From Ichthyophonus hoferi (lineage: Eukaryota; Opisthokonta; Ichthyosporea; Ichthyophonida; Ichthyophonidae), in contig NAOQ01000027.1 of assembly GCA_002751075.1 (NCBI GenBank), positions 232,171 through 296,162 on the forward strand: a stretch of DNA of 63,992 nt, given 5' to 3'. Below are positions 14,201 through 24,729 of the stretch, piece after piece. A program made the translations under genes and the position numbers. The first letter of the stretch is position 1. Every line of letters begins with the position of its first letter. Below the pieces are notes generated by a model. The model was not told the origin of the DNA. It searched no databases and saw nothing but the letters and a program-made list of their open reading frames with translations.

Positions 14201-15408
14201 CCCCCTCCCCCCACCTATCCATATATGGACCGGCATATATTCAGATCCTCTCAAATATCCTATATGCCAGATAGAACATGGCGTCATATGTGATCTTTTG
14301 ATTGGCTTAGTGAAATCAGGCACGGAGGAGGTGCAAATAAATTGTGCCAATTGCCTTGCTGGATTGGCTACCGTAGGAGAAACACGTGAGTTTACTTCAT
14401 TTATTATGAAGCCCCTGACTGGGACATATCACCTCACAATATGACACGCTAATTTGATAATATTTGCTTGAAGCACCTTTATACTCATGTCTATTGCATC
14501 ATAGTGACGCTATATATATTCATAAATTGCATATTTGATAATATTATATCTTATACACTATATACTATGTACTATATACTTTATATCATATGCTATATTC
14601 TCTATTATATAGGATTATTATTTGTCTTATTCTCTATCTTATCCAGCTGCATATGCATTACGTAAGATTATGTCATATATGGATGTGATATCTACACTTA
14701 TGTTTTGTTATATATAATTTTATATTTAACAATAAATTGGTATTGGTGTATTAGTTCTAACTCCGTCCTGTTGGCCAGTAGTAGGTACCCATGATATTCT
14801 ATTGGACCGTCCAAAACTCTCTCAAACGATTAGTCTAATGTTAAGCAGTGACGTCATTGCATTACAGCACATAGGCCTGTGGTTGACTCTACAGCTAAGC
14901 AAAGGAGGTAGGATATTGTAGGTTGTAGTAGGATATGGTAGGATAGAGTGGATTATAGTAGGTTATAGTAGGGTAGGGTAGGTTATAGTAGGTTATATAA
15001 TAAAGGAGGTAGGACATGGCGTATATTTGTTTTCATATTATAGGCGGTTGCAAGAATACTATCATGCCTGCTATTATACTATTATACTATATTATCATCC
15101 CTCTCAAAACATACTACGTCCACCTACAGTTTACTTAATTTTATCTCCCTCCTTCACTCCCTCTCCACATCCCTATACCATTCACACATTCTATGTCTAC
15201 CTACTCATCTACAATCTACCTATCTCCTTCCCTTCCTCTATCAGGTGAACATGCTAGACGTACCCTTATTGCCAGCGGGGTGTTTCCTCTTATTAAACGA
15301 TTTATTGAATCGGACGACCAGGAGGCTAGTCAACTAGCCACGTCTTTAAAGAAGAATCTACGACGAGCAGAAGAGATCAAAGTAGTTCTTGATGAGAAGT
15401 CATTGTAG
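8093..15408 (+). CDS. VAC8: VAC8-like armadillo-repeat protein
   Basis: Yeast Vac8 is a vacuolar-membrane armadillo scaffold for inheritance, nucleus-vacuole contacts and autophagy. Fourteen exons with consistent phase: 8093-8243, 9455-9574, 10233-10346, 10713-10835, 11011-11133, 11504-11626, 11937-12068, 12376-12524, 12961-13122, 13350-13427, 13823-13919, 14245-14385, 14779-14907, 15245-15408. They give 601 residues (yeast 578). Diagnostic stretches are [86 protein letters not shown] and HDPLKYP-like text ([19 protein letters not shown]). The N-terminus [15 protein letters not shown] is Cys-rich, as in an acylation region, but lacks the Met-Gly needed for myristoylation. An in-frame upstream ATG lies at 8054. 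Exon 9 adds a long insert between helices of one repeat. AATAAA is present near 15771. The gene is convergent with the hydroxylase gene. Confidence 0.9.
8320..8600. repeat. AT-rich minisatellite in VAC8-like intron 1
   Basis: Degenerate tandem units of roughly 20-23 bp built on TAATATAGGTATATTATAAC recur through the stretch. It is intronic with no coding signal. Confidence 0.7.
11258..11290. repeat. (AT)n microsatellite in VAC8-like intron 5
   Basis: An uninterrupted alternating AT run sits in the intron between the exons ending at 11133 and starting at 11504. Confidence 0.85.
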
Positions 15409-15809
15409 TAACATTGGGTACAATTATATAAAACATGCCTTATAGCTATAGAGATAGATAGAATTGGGATAAGTATTAGTATATGGGTTCCAATTGTATT
15501 ATGATTAATGAATTTATTGACTTGGGTATCACTCTCCTTACTCTCTGAGCACTAGTCAATAGGTTGATAATAAGATGAACGCATACTGTATATTAGTCAT
15601 GCGTGTAATTTATTTTTCGGGGTTCTGATAAGCATACTCTCATGAGGTGTAGTAACAGAAGTTCGACCATTACAATATACGATATATAGATATATATCTG
15701 TGTATGTGTACCTCTATCTTCAAAACATGTGCCAAGGACTGGTTAATGGATATATTTCGAATATTAAATGTAATAAAACTCTTTCCTGTCTTTTTCCTCA
15801 CTACCCGCC
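15409..15809. other. Convergent 3' intergenic region (VAC8-like / prolyl hydroxylase)
   Basis: About 400 bp separates two stop codons on opposite strands. It holds a plus-strand AATAAA near 15771, only about 35 bp from the hydroxylase stop, and TTTATT near 15610 that would serve the minus-strand gene. The two 3' UTRs may therefore overlap. No exon seen. Confidence 0.5.
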
Positions 15810-18586
15810 TTAATAGGCAGGGAAGGGTTTACTCCACACCCACTTATTGGCCGCATGCTTAGTGCCTTTAATTACAGGACAGCCAGCATGCTTTGACATC
15901 ACATCTAGCTCCCCGTTAGGTAGCATATTGTAGAATATAATAGCCCCTCCTTTCACCGGCTTTACCATTAACTCACTCTTGCACTGTTGATCTGGGTATG
16001 CTGTATTTGCTATTTCCTTTGTCTGGGCAAACCATGTCTCCCCTCCCTCCTCTACTTCGCTCATATACCATAACACTGTAGCTAGCCTGTTGGCATAGCC
16101 TTGGTCAAGCTTCTCTTCCCATCTTTGCGACTTGATTACATCTTTGTCCAACCATTCTAGGTTAAAGTAGTCATGATGTGCAACATATTGTTGACCCTTT
16201 GTGTATTTTAATACCTGTTTGATGAGATGAATTAAGAAATGGATATTAGTTTAACTATCTATGCTTATCTGACATCATAGAGCATTGGATCTGCCCTATA
16301 TTACAAGGCAAGAGTTAATACAGCGGATTGGTTCAAGATAAAATATAAAGCAGTAATATAGGTTGTTCTTGGTTCAATTATAGTTTTAATACACCAATCA
16401 CCTTCCAGCCATTAACCTACCTGAAGCCACTCCTGATGAGATGTTGGAACGTGTGTCAGGACAGATACCCGACGATCAATGACGTCAACAACGGGGTCGG
16501 GGGTTAGCCACGTGTTAGAGGAGGTACGCCATTGACTAGGATCTACTTCAACTTGTCCTGTGACCAATACAGGGTGGCTACATTAATAAAAAGCATATGG
16601 TTACCAGATATGTCCTGGTTGAAGTTTAGGACGAGACTGTAGTAAGAAGCAATAAAGAAGGGAGACCAAGTGAGGAAATAGTGGGAAATATAGTATATAA
16701 AAGCAATAATTGTTTTTAATTATTTATAGGCTGTGGTAATAGTGATGACGACAACAGGTTCATGAAGGCCAGAAGAAATACATCAAATACTTCAGTTGAT
16801 GTTTTGTTTTATTGTTATTATTGTGTACCTATATCGTATATAGGAACGTATACATTTGTGTGCGTGTATATTTAGATATAAGATTTGCATGTCGCGGAAA
16901 GAAAAATCAAAATCAAATTTATGTGGAGGAGAAAGGCTTTCTTGATATATATATATTACATTTTGAGCCAGAGGACTGGCGGCAGTATATAGCCTCACAT
17001 AATATTATTATCCCCTACTAAGTTCATAGCATTATTTCCTGTGGTAGATCAATCCTACCCTTTAATTAACTGTCTTCCCCCTTTTTGTCCTCATCTTACC
17101 TTCATTAGGTGTTATGCCACTGCTGTGCATGGATGGAGCTGCAGCCTTAATCACGTAATTAATATCGTCATCTGTAAGTAACCTTGACACTTGCAAAACT
17201 ACGGGGGAAACACTCAGGGTAGTGAGGAACACGCCGCCAATGTCTAACATAGCATGTTGAACAAATCCAACCTTTACAGCAGGATAGACCCACATCCCAC
17301 CCTCCATAAGGAAGAGGCTATTTGCAGTAAGTGCCTGGTCAATAGTCTCCACTTTTTGGCCTTCCATGTTATACAGCTGCCAGGCTGGCTGGTATTTTTT
17401 GGCTAGATCACTGGTAGGTCGACGGTCAATCACCTATAATATAACACTGAGTTAGTTGGGTTGGGTAGGGAGAGGAGCCAAGAGCGATGACTATGGAGAA
17501 GATGTGAGAGTGAGAGTGGAAGAGGGAGTACGTATAGTGGAGTCAATGAGGTAGTTGAATGAGTACAGTATGGTGGTGATGATATTTGACAATATAGAGT
17601 AAAGAAAAGAGGAAATTAAGTAACGTCTAAGGGGGATGGACAAGGACATTAAGTATCTTTCTTAAGTGGTTATACTCTCTTGACCTATTATAATAAAATA
17701 ATGTAGGTATGGATGAAATTCATTGTGATGAAAAGAAATGTTACGTATGAGTCTCAATAGAATAGGTGAAAATAAGTTAAATAAAGCAAAGGGTAGACTG
17801 AGAGAAACACTGTGACATAATGTGGCACAAGAATGAGGAACATGTTTAGTTACAGCCGAAAAGAAAGAATAACATAGAAGCCATAACAGAGGCAGAAAGA
17901 TATAGTGCATAAAGAACTGTATTATTTATTATTATGTGGGAATATTAGTAAATAAGCTCTTCATACCATACATATGGTATTATGTAAGTGCAAACTATTC
18001 AAAGACAAAATAGTTTGGTTTATTTGGATGCTTGCTGTTAACGACACGATGCATGCAGCAATAAGCCAGAATAGAGTAAAATACATACCAGTGTATCGAA
18101 GGCGTCGCGTAACTGTCTCATGTTTACACTAGCACTCAAGGTAAAGTTTACTGCAATATTTTTGTTCAAATTCTTCTTTACTGTAACAAATATTTTTTCG
18201 CCATGTTTGACTACGCATACAGCGTGAAGGCCTGTTTCATTGTGGTCCACCACAGCGTACTTTGCAAGCGTTTCGCATGGGGAAAGGTCAATTTCTTTTG
18301 GAACTGCCCGAAGTCCAGGCCCAGTGCCAGCAACCTCTCTTGTAAAGAAACGGTCATAAAAAATAGATGCTTCTTTTAAAGTAGTGTATAAGTTTCTATT
18401 CAAATCAGACGTTAAAAAAACATAGTATAACAAGAACACGCCACCCCCAAGAAGGAGAAGGATCAATACACTGTTACTGGGAACTGTCCTTTTAGTTACA
18501 TTGTCCTTGGTTTTAGACAAGTGGGTTGGCGGAGATGACTCGCTGACTTTTCTTCTAATTGCTTTCGTAACAGCAGCTTTCGACAT
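15810..18586 (-). CDS. Membrane-anchored prolyl 4-hydroxylase (2OG-Fe(II) oxygenase)
   Basis: Hydroxylates prolyl residues using Fe(II), O2 and 2-oxoglutarate. Four exons with consistent phase: 18089-18586, 17100-17433, 16421-16557 and 15810-16214, giving 457 residues. Residues about 40-59 form one hydrophobic span after a basic N-terminus, which suggests a type II protein with a luminal catalytic end; there is no cleavable signal and no C-terminal KDEL. The catalytic C-terminus has RTSSNTWL, VAHHDYFNLEWL (iron ligands His336 and Asp338), NRLATVLWYMSEVEEGGETW, HAGCPVIKG (distal iron ligand His432) and Lys442 for 2-oxoglutarate. The H-x-D to distal-His spacing is 94, longer than the roughly 70 of collagen P4H alpha, owing to extra sequence after GGETW. 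The usual GxKW is GTKH here. Substrate unknown; collagen-type prolines are a guess. Confidence 0.9.
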
Positions 18587-20283
18587 TCTCTCTTTGTTGT
18601 GACCCTCCCTCTATTCTATACCCTGCATTTTTCACTTGACTTGTTTGTTTACTCTTTATAGATAACATTCTTTGTGAAGTCATACTGCATTGGCCCACTA
18701 GTGATTGATTTTATTTAAAGCGGGATAAAGCAAATGTAAAAGGGATTAACGTATTCTAAATAAATATTAAACTGGTATTTTCCTATATAAATATATGATT
18801 GGATATAATGGCTTATAACTTGGTATATCACGAAAGGAATAAATCTTATAAAACGTTAAAACTTCTTCTTTAATGATTGGTTCACCTTTTAAAACCAATG
18901 ATATGACAGATCAAGATTAATCCTGAACGCGCTATAATCGGATGATTGCAGTAGCTAATAAAATTAAAATTTAATAAACAGTAGTAATTTTTATTGGCTC
19001 CAATTAATAACTATAATGAACTCTAAAGTATTGTAGCAATCCGTAGTAGTGATTTGTCCAGGCTTCGGGATTTCCAATTAGTTGTTGCGTAATAGTTGGT
19101 TTCCAAGAGGCTACAAGTTTTTATTTCTTAAAGACGATTCACATCCCTATGGCAATATCTGCGGTTTATAAAAGAAAAGTTGTGCATTTAATTATGTAGC
19201 ATTTATAATTATAATTCAATTGATAATATTTTAAACATATTATAAATAATAAACCCCACTAATATAAAATAAATACGGAATATGCACAGGTCAATACCAG
19301 TTCACCTTGTGATACACACCAAATCATATGTATATCCCCAATTTAAGGTTTTATCAATCTGTGTTGTTTGCAACATATTTTCCAATTATTACTTTACAAA
19401 TTATTTTACTACAACATATCTTATTTGTATCACGCATCATTACATATGTTTAGAAACCAACGGCCAAACTATCTAATAATCACGGTGAGGTCCCAATCTA
19501 GATTTCCCTTTGCAATCTAGTCCTAATTAAACGAAAATTAATGACACAATGTACTTAATTTATTGCAATTAACCAGCCTCTAACTCTTACAAACTAATTG
19601 ACATCTCATTGTAAACGTTATTGAATATTTTGAGATGCAATGCCAAACAAGCAATAATCATTGTAATCCTGTACAAGAAAGACATCATGAAGTATTCAGC
19701 CTAATATTTGTGGGAGCTGAAATACTTCGACATAAAGTTTAAATCGTAATTATCTATTGAAACCCCTTTTAAAACATTTCTTAATTTTAAGAAGTTCAAT
19801 GCTATATAAACATTTAAGTATTTTGCACAAAACATTTTAAGTTTTGAATCTAACACTTGCAGGCCTGAACTACTTAATAAATTCGTACTCTTATTCTCAA
19901 AAACAAAGAACAGTCTGATGTTTGCTGACTTATAAAGAAGAATTAAAGCACTTAGAGTATTTAACCCCGTATAGGGGTGACGAACATCTTCTCTAGCTAC
20001 GGTAAGGATATGTTTTGATCATACACATCGTTTGTTAGTAATATCCTGAATTTCAAGATTTTGGTAAATACAATATAAAGAATATTACATGTTTAAACAT
20101 ATAGTCTTGCCCTCACACCAATTTTTATATACAAGCTTTGTTTTACATTTATCATTTATTAGACAGGCGTTTAACATCATTTATGTCAAATTCAAGTTCT
20201 CGTGTATACACAGCTAGTTTTTCAATCATCTAATCAAGAAAAATAAGCCTAAGTCTTACAGTCTGATCAAGCCCAATCGGTTC
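18587..20283. other. Intergenic region with one dispersed-repeat copy
   Basis: AT-rich, with CCAAT pentamers near the hydroxylase start. It contains the repeat copy at 19411-19737 (listed separately) and otherwise no convincing exon. TTTATT near 20155 could be the poly(A) signal of the methyltransferase gene. Confidence 0.4.
19411..19737 (+). repeat. Dispersed repeat family R1, copy 1
   Basis: About 330 bp align by eye, in the same orientation, to 57081-57412. Shared landmarks are ACCAACGGCCAA, TAATGACAC, CTCATTGTAAACGTTATT and GACATCATGAAGTATTCAGC. Both copies carry small gaps and substitutions, so this is an old repeat. No conserved ORF. Confidence 0.75.
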
Positions 20284-21231
20284 TTATTTCGTATTCTTAT
20301 GAACCCCAGCCATGATAGTCTTCCAATCGACCCTTACAAGTGAATATTCTGTGGCATCTCCTCCACTAAACTTGATGTTGGGCTCCTTGTGGAATATTTC
20401 CATTTGATATCTAGTAGATAACAATATGAAAAACCTGTCAACTTCTGTAGGTGTAGTGTTCCATGATTCGTCGTGCAAGTGAAGTTCTATCTGAATTTGA
20501 ATGATAGTTTCTGGCCATTCCCCACTCTCCAAGAGTGGGAGAAGGGCAGTCATTTCATTGCCTTCAATATCAATTTTAAATATATCTACTCGTGTATGGT
20601 TCAGCTCCTTTAGAATTGTTTTAATGGATTTGGATATGACTCCACCTTTATCTACACCATCAGGACCAATAAAATACTTGTGATAATTAACAAAAGCAGG
20701 CGTATCAGGTGCGTTTCCAAAATCAAAAGTGTGGATGGCCACATGTCCCTCGAAATAATCTTGCATTGCAGTTTCAAAGGAAAATTCATTATTTGAACCT
20801 AAAGAATATACTATTGCAGGGCGAGGAATCAAATGAGGATTACAAATCCATTTACCGCCATCGCCCCAATGACCCAGTCGTCTCTCATATGGACAACTAA
20901 ACACTGGCTCCCAATTGTCCTGGAAATATACACGACCTCTCTTACGATTACCACCCCATAGAGCAGGATCGGGCCCAGGATCCATATTTACTTGGTGTTT
21001 GAACTGCCCCAGCCTGTTTTTCCAACGTATGAGCCATCCCTCGGCAGTGTCAATGTGAATGCCATCTCTTATAAGATTACGAGATAATATTGATACTACC
21101 CAGGCCAAAGAGGACGTAAAGATTATACAAAATAAGACCACCTGTACAATTCTTTTCCGGGACAGAGCCTGTGTATAATTTACAACAGCATGTTTCAATT
21201 CTCCCGAACCTCTATGACCCTCAACATCCAT
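20284..21231 (-). CDS. METTL24: METTL24/FkbM-like methyltransferase, single exon
   Basis: Probable SAM-dependent methyltransferase of the METTL24 (Methyltransf_22/FkbM-like) group; substrate unknown. It is 315 residues in one uninterrupted exon. A hydrophobic span at about residues 28-48 follows a basic patch (LSRKRIVQV), suggesting a type II Golgi/ER membrane protein. Family hallmarks seen are GHWGDGGKWICNP, YSLGSNNEFSFE, VAIHTFDFG and DIFKIDIEGNEM, the last being the FkbM-type KIDxEG motif. Intronless structure contrasts with the neighbouring genes, so it may be a retrocopy or have lost introns; it is intact. Which METTL24-group paralogue it is, I cannot say. Confidence 0.8.
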   Translation of the reverse strand: MDVEGHRGSGELKHAVVNYTQALSRKRIVQVVLFCIIFTSSLAWVVSILSRNLIRDGIHIDTAEGWLIRWKNRLGQFKHQVNMDPGPDPALWGGNRKRGRVYFQDNWEPVFSCPYERRLGHWGDGGKWICNPHLIPRPAIVYSLGSNNEFSFETAMQDYFEGHVAIHTFDFGNAPDTPAFVNYHKYFIGPDGVDKGGVISKSIKTILKELNHTRVDIFKIDIEGNEMTALLPLLESGEWPETIIQIQIELHLHDESWNTTPTEVDRFFILLSTRYQMEIFHKEPNIKFSGGDATEYSLVRVDWKTIMAGVHKNTK

Positions 21232-21654
21232 TTCTAGATTGAATTGTATGGAGACTGCAAAGAAAATATGTTACAAGATCGCTAACCACAAACCGCAGAT
21301 AAATGAGAAGGTCCGGTCGAAGCTCATAACAAGTAAATCGATTTCTGTTATGACATGACATTCGCTGTATGAAATATTGCACGTCAAATGAGGCTAGTGT
21401 CACATCTCGGTTTAGCCACACTCGTGTCATTCATTAATGTACCCCAATTAGATCGCGAATTACTATATATTTATATTTCCAAGTAGAATCGTTATATTTT
21501 CTTACGGAAATTTTAGTATATTGTCGGATTGATTTTACTGTATCACCAATTTTATTCTATTTATATAATTTTTCTGATCAAAAAATTATTTATATAACCA
21601 TTTGTCAGAATCCAACTATTATCTTAAATAGTAAATAGTTTGTTCTGGTAAATT
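21232..21654. other. Upstream region of METTL24-like gene
   Basis: Likely 5' UTR and promoter of the minus-strand methyltransferase gene. AT-rich, with CCCCAATTAG near 21442 and an ATATTTATATTT stretch near 21465. No exon recognised. Confidence 0.35.
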
Positions 21655-21840
21655 GTAAATTGTAAGGGACGCTCAATCTGTAAGAATTGTACGGGCGACT
21701 CATCCCGACCCGGATCAATTGTAGGATTGGAACCGCCGACCCACCCAGTTTGATCCGCGTCTTGCAGTGAGACTGGAACCGCTAAACCAGTGTATTAATC
21801 CGTGTTGCTATTGTACCAACTGAACTAATATAGGTACTGG
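21655..21840 (-). mobile_element. tRNA-derived SINE
   Basis: Read on the minus strand, TAGTTCAGTTGGTACAATAG (about 21829-21809) matches a Pol III A box. GGTTCCAGTC (21780-21771) and GGTTCCAATCC (21734-21724) match B boxes. The A-to-first-B spacing fits a tRNA. The 5' 75 bp read as a decayed tRNA, followed by a more GC-rich unrelated body (GGGTGGGTCGGCGG, GATCCGGGTCGGG), then AT-rich flank. The cloverleaf is too poor for a working tRNA. The second B box may reflect a duplicated head. Confidence 0.7.
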
Positions 21841-22289
21841 ATAACTCGGATGAACAAGTAATTATTTTAGTTGTAAAAATATTTAAAAGAAAAAAATGAT
21901 AAATTATATATGACTATTTTTTTTTAGTAATTAAATGCATGTAAACACTATAATATTCGTTATATACACTAAGAGGCTAATATAATAGTACATAAGGTTA
22001 CAAAATTAGATAATAATATATACTCCATATCTTACTACTATATTATGCTATATAGTGTTGTAATAACAGACAATATTATCTTGTAATAATTATATACATA
22101 TTGTATTATTACAATAGATTATTCATTGGTGTGATATAATACAATAACAAACTTTTATTTGCGATAAAATCAGACAATTTTAGTGGGTTTTCTATCCAAT
22201 AAGATAGCGTGCGAAAAAAAGGTCATTTTAGAAAAGAGACTACTAGATAGTGATAATAGTATTTATTTACATAAACTCCATTAAATGAT

Positions 22290-22575
22290 ATATCCATTAT
22301 GCGCTTTCTACATTCGCACCCAAGCGCATCAAAACATTTATCCCTTCTACGTCAGAAAAAAGACATAATTACTGCAGCCAGTTACCTAGGGAGTTGATAT
22401 ATGGAATATCAATAGAACTACTATCTTAACAACTGAGCCTTAAAGATAATACGATTAAGCAGCTATTACTAGTACTGGTCAAGCAATAGTAATCACTACC
22501 AGTTATACAACTGGAGATCCCGACAGCTGTGTACAAGTCGATAGAACTGGCCCAAATTCTGATAAAAATAAATAA
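22290..22575 (+). repeat. Dispersed repeat family R3, decayed copy
   Basis: Aligns in inverted orientation to 55190-55470. Shared landmarks are TTCGCACCMAAGCRCATCAAA, CAGTTACCTAG, TTAAGCAGC/TCAAGCAGC and GATCCCGACAGCTGTGTACA (AATCCCGACAGCTG in the other copy). The copy at 55 kb has long open reading; this one does not. Confidence 0.7.
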
Positions 22576-22852
22576 AGAAATTATAAAGTAATATTAAAAA
22601 AAAAAAAGATGCCAAAAAATGCATCGGACTAAGAAACCATCATTTTGTATGCATTGTTGTAAATATTATAAACGTAGTATATATTTTGTTATTTTAACGA
22701 TTTTCGCATGTTAATAGCCTTTCAGAATTTGCCATATTTCGTTATTAAGTCGATCATATCATGGCAATTGGCAGCTCACACATCAAGTATATAAAGCACC
22801 TTGACTGCAGTTTCCACATAGAAATGCAACATTTATCCTTTTACAATTAAAG

Positions 22853-23983
22853 ATGGCGGTTAATCTGTTCACAGTTAAGACCATAGCTGCTGCGGGCAAG
22901 TTTTTTTCCAAATCTATGTGGTTTTTTAGCATATGTATTAAGACGTTTTGAAAAAGCTACATTGGCGCTGGTAATCAGTTATTCAAACGCTTTTGGCTCA
23001 GAGGTTATCATCAGCGTTGGACTACTTCATATGCTTGTAGTGGCACATGAGAAGCTTGAGGAAATCTATCTCAAATACCCTATGTTATTTTTCCTTGCTA
23101 TTATTGGTTTTGTTATTATCTATCTTTGTAAAGTTCTTTTGGAAGAATTAGTTTTAAGATATGGGTAGGAAATGAAAAGTGATGAATTAGTTTCTCACGT
23201 ACATGGTCACTTTGGCAACCGCAACGACCACGACTGCGAAGCTAGTCACCTCGCCTGCGCCTCTAGAACTATTTACTATGAAACTACCGATAACACTACC
23301 CAGAGCAATTTCGCACATTTGCATCTCGGAACAATAGCTAACAATATATCTAACATACTGCAAAGTACAGGTGACGAAAACCCTGATAGGTTTGGAAAGT
23401 CCCAAGAAAAGAAAAAAAAGAAAAAAGTAAACGTAGACGTATACCTTTCCTCTGACGATGTGTTAGCGGGCTCTGCCAAGTCAGTCAATCTTCTGCCTAC
23501 ACAACGTAACAAGTCCTTTGACCTTAAGACAACTTTCTGTGCTTTGACGCTGCTGGGATCTATCTCTATCCATGCTTTTTTCGCTGGACTGGGTTTGGTT
23601 GTAGTGAACACTATAACTTCAGTCTGGCCTATATTTACCGCTATTATTATCCACAAGGGTGTAGAAACCTTTGTTTTGAAAATGCGTTTATGAACTCCTC
23701 GCTTAAGTCAGTTATTGTTGCCATTCTACTTGTTTTGTTTGCGGTTGTCACAGCTATAGTAATTGCTATAGAGCTGGGAATTAATATTACAGGGGCAAAC
23801 GTAAGAGTCCTTGGTAAATGTTTGATCTTTATTTCTGCTGGTACTTTCTTGTATGTTGGCACGTTAAATCTTAAGGAAGACGCCCAACCAGACTGTCATT
23901 TACCAAGGCTGTACAACTGGTATAGATTTGGACTGTGGTTATTTGGATTTGCCATCATGGCCATTGCACCTCTATGGGCCTAG
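22853..23983 (+). pseudogene. SLC39 (ZIP1/2/3-type) zinc transporter, broken copy
   Basis: ZIP proteins carry zinc into the cytosol through eight membrane spans. Collinear family segments are GSEVIISVGLLHML with a following helix (about 22990-23160), a His-rich loop HVHGHFGNRNDHDCEASH (23200-23255), the TM4-5 signature SISIHAFFAGLGLV and HKGVETFVL (23540-23690), and ISAGTFLYV near 23840. The chain is not in one frame: one in-frame TAG (23166-23168) lies between TM3 and the His loop, one shift occurs near 22900 and one near 23690. The TM8 end is weak. Either a decayed host gene copy or a real gene spoiled by consensus errors at a contig edge; the gap just downstream makes the second option credible. 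No introns recognised. Confidence 0.75.
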
Positions 23984-24093
23984 CTATTTATAGCCTCGTA
24001 TTGTTTTTCAGATAAATACTAAGTAGATGTCTTTGACTTATTATATATATATGTGTGTACCTATGTATGAATGTTTTGAGATCGGAAAGGAAA
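23872..24093 (+). repeat. 222-bp duplicate flanking an assembly gap, left copy
   Basis: Identical base for base to 24508-24729. It covers the last part of the ZIP-like sequence and the downstream AT-rich flank, and ends exactly where the N run starts. Best explained as two contig ends that overlap and were not merged. Confidence 0.9.
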
Positions 24094-24507
24094 NNNNNNN
24101 NNNNNNNNNNNNNNNNNNNNNNNNNNNNNNNNNNNNNNNNNNNNNNNNNNNNNNNNNNNNNNNNNNNNNNNNNNNNNNNNNNNNNNNNNNNNNNNNNNNN
24201 NNNNNNNNNNNNNNNNNNNNNNNNNNNNNNNNNNNNNNNNNNNNNNNNNNNNNNNNNNNNNNNNNNNNNNNNNNNNNNNNNNNNNNNNNNNNNNNNNNNN
24301 NNNNNNNNNNNNNNNNNNNNNNNNNNNNNNNNNNNNNNNNNNNNNNNNNNNNNNNNNNNNNNNNNNNNNNNNNNNNNNNNNNNNNNNNNNNNNNNNNNNN
24401 NNNNNNNNNNNNNNNNNNNNNNNNNNNNNNNNNNNNNNNNNNNNNNNNNNNNNNNNNNNNNNNNNNNNNNNNNNNNNNNNNNNNNNNNNNNNNNNNNNNN
24501 NNNNNNN
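24094..24507. other. Assembly gap (414 N)
   Basis: Run of N. Because the flanks are identical 222-bp sequences, the gap may be spurious. Confidence 0.99.
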
Positions 24508-24729
24508 TAAGGAAGACGCCCAACCAGACTGTCATTTACCAAGGCTGTACAACTGGTATAGATTTGGACTGTGGTTATTTGGATTTGCCATCATGGCCAT
24601 TGCACCTCTATGGGCCTAGCTATTTATAGCCTCGTATTGTTTTTCAGATAAATACTAAGTAGATGTCTTTGACTTATTATATATATATGTGTGTACCTAT
24701 GTATGAATGTTTTGAGATCGGAAAGGAAA
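24508..24729 (+). repeat. 222-bp duplicate flanking an assembly gap, right copy
   Basis: Starts exactly at the end of the N run and repeats 23872-24093 without a change, including the ZIP-like stop codon region. Confidence 0.9.

Noticed and set aside
19282-19476. 64-codon plus-strand ORF
   Set aside because: It overlaps repeat R1, and the matching region at 57.1 kb does not keep the reading.
21655-21840. Functional tRNA gene
   Set aside because: A and B boxes are present, but the arms do not pair into a good cloverleaf and a non-tRNA body follows.
23988-24629. Several long ORFs across 24.0-24.6 kb
   Set aside because: They run through the N gap and carry no real sequence.
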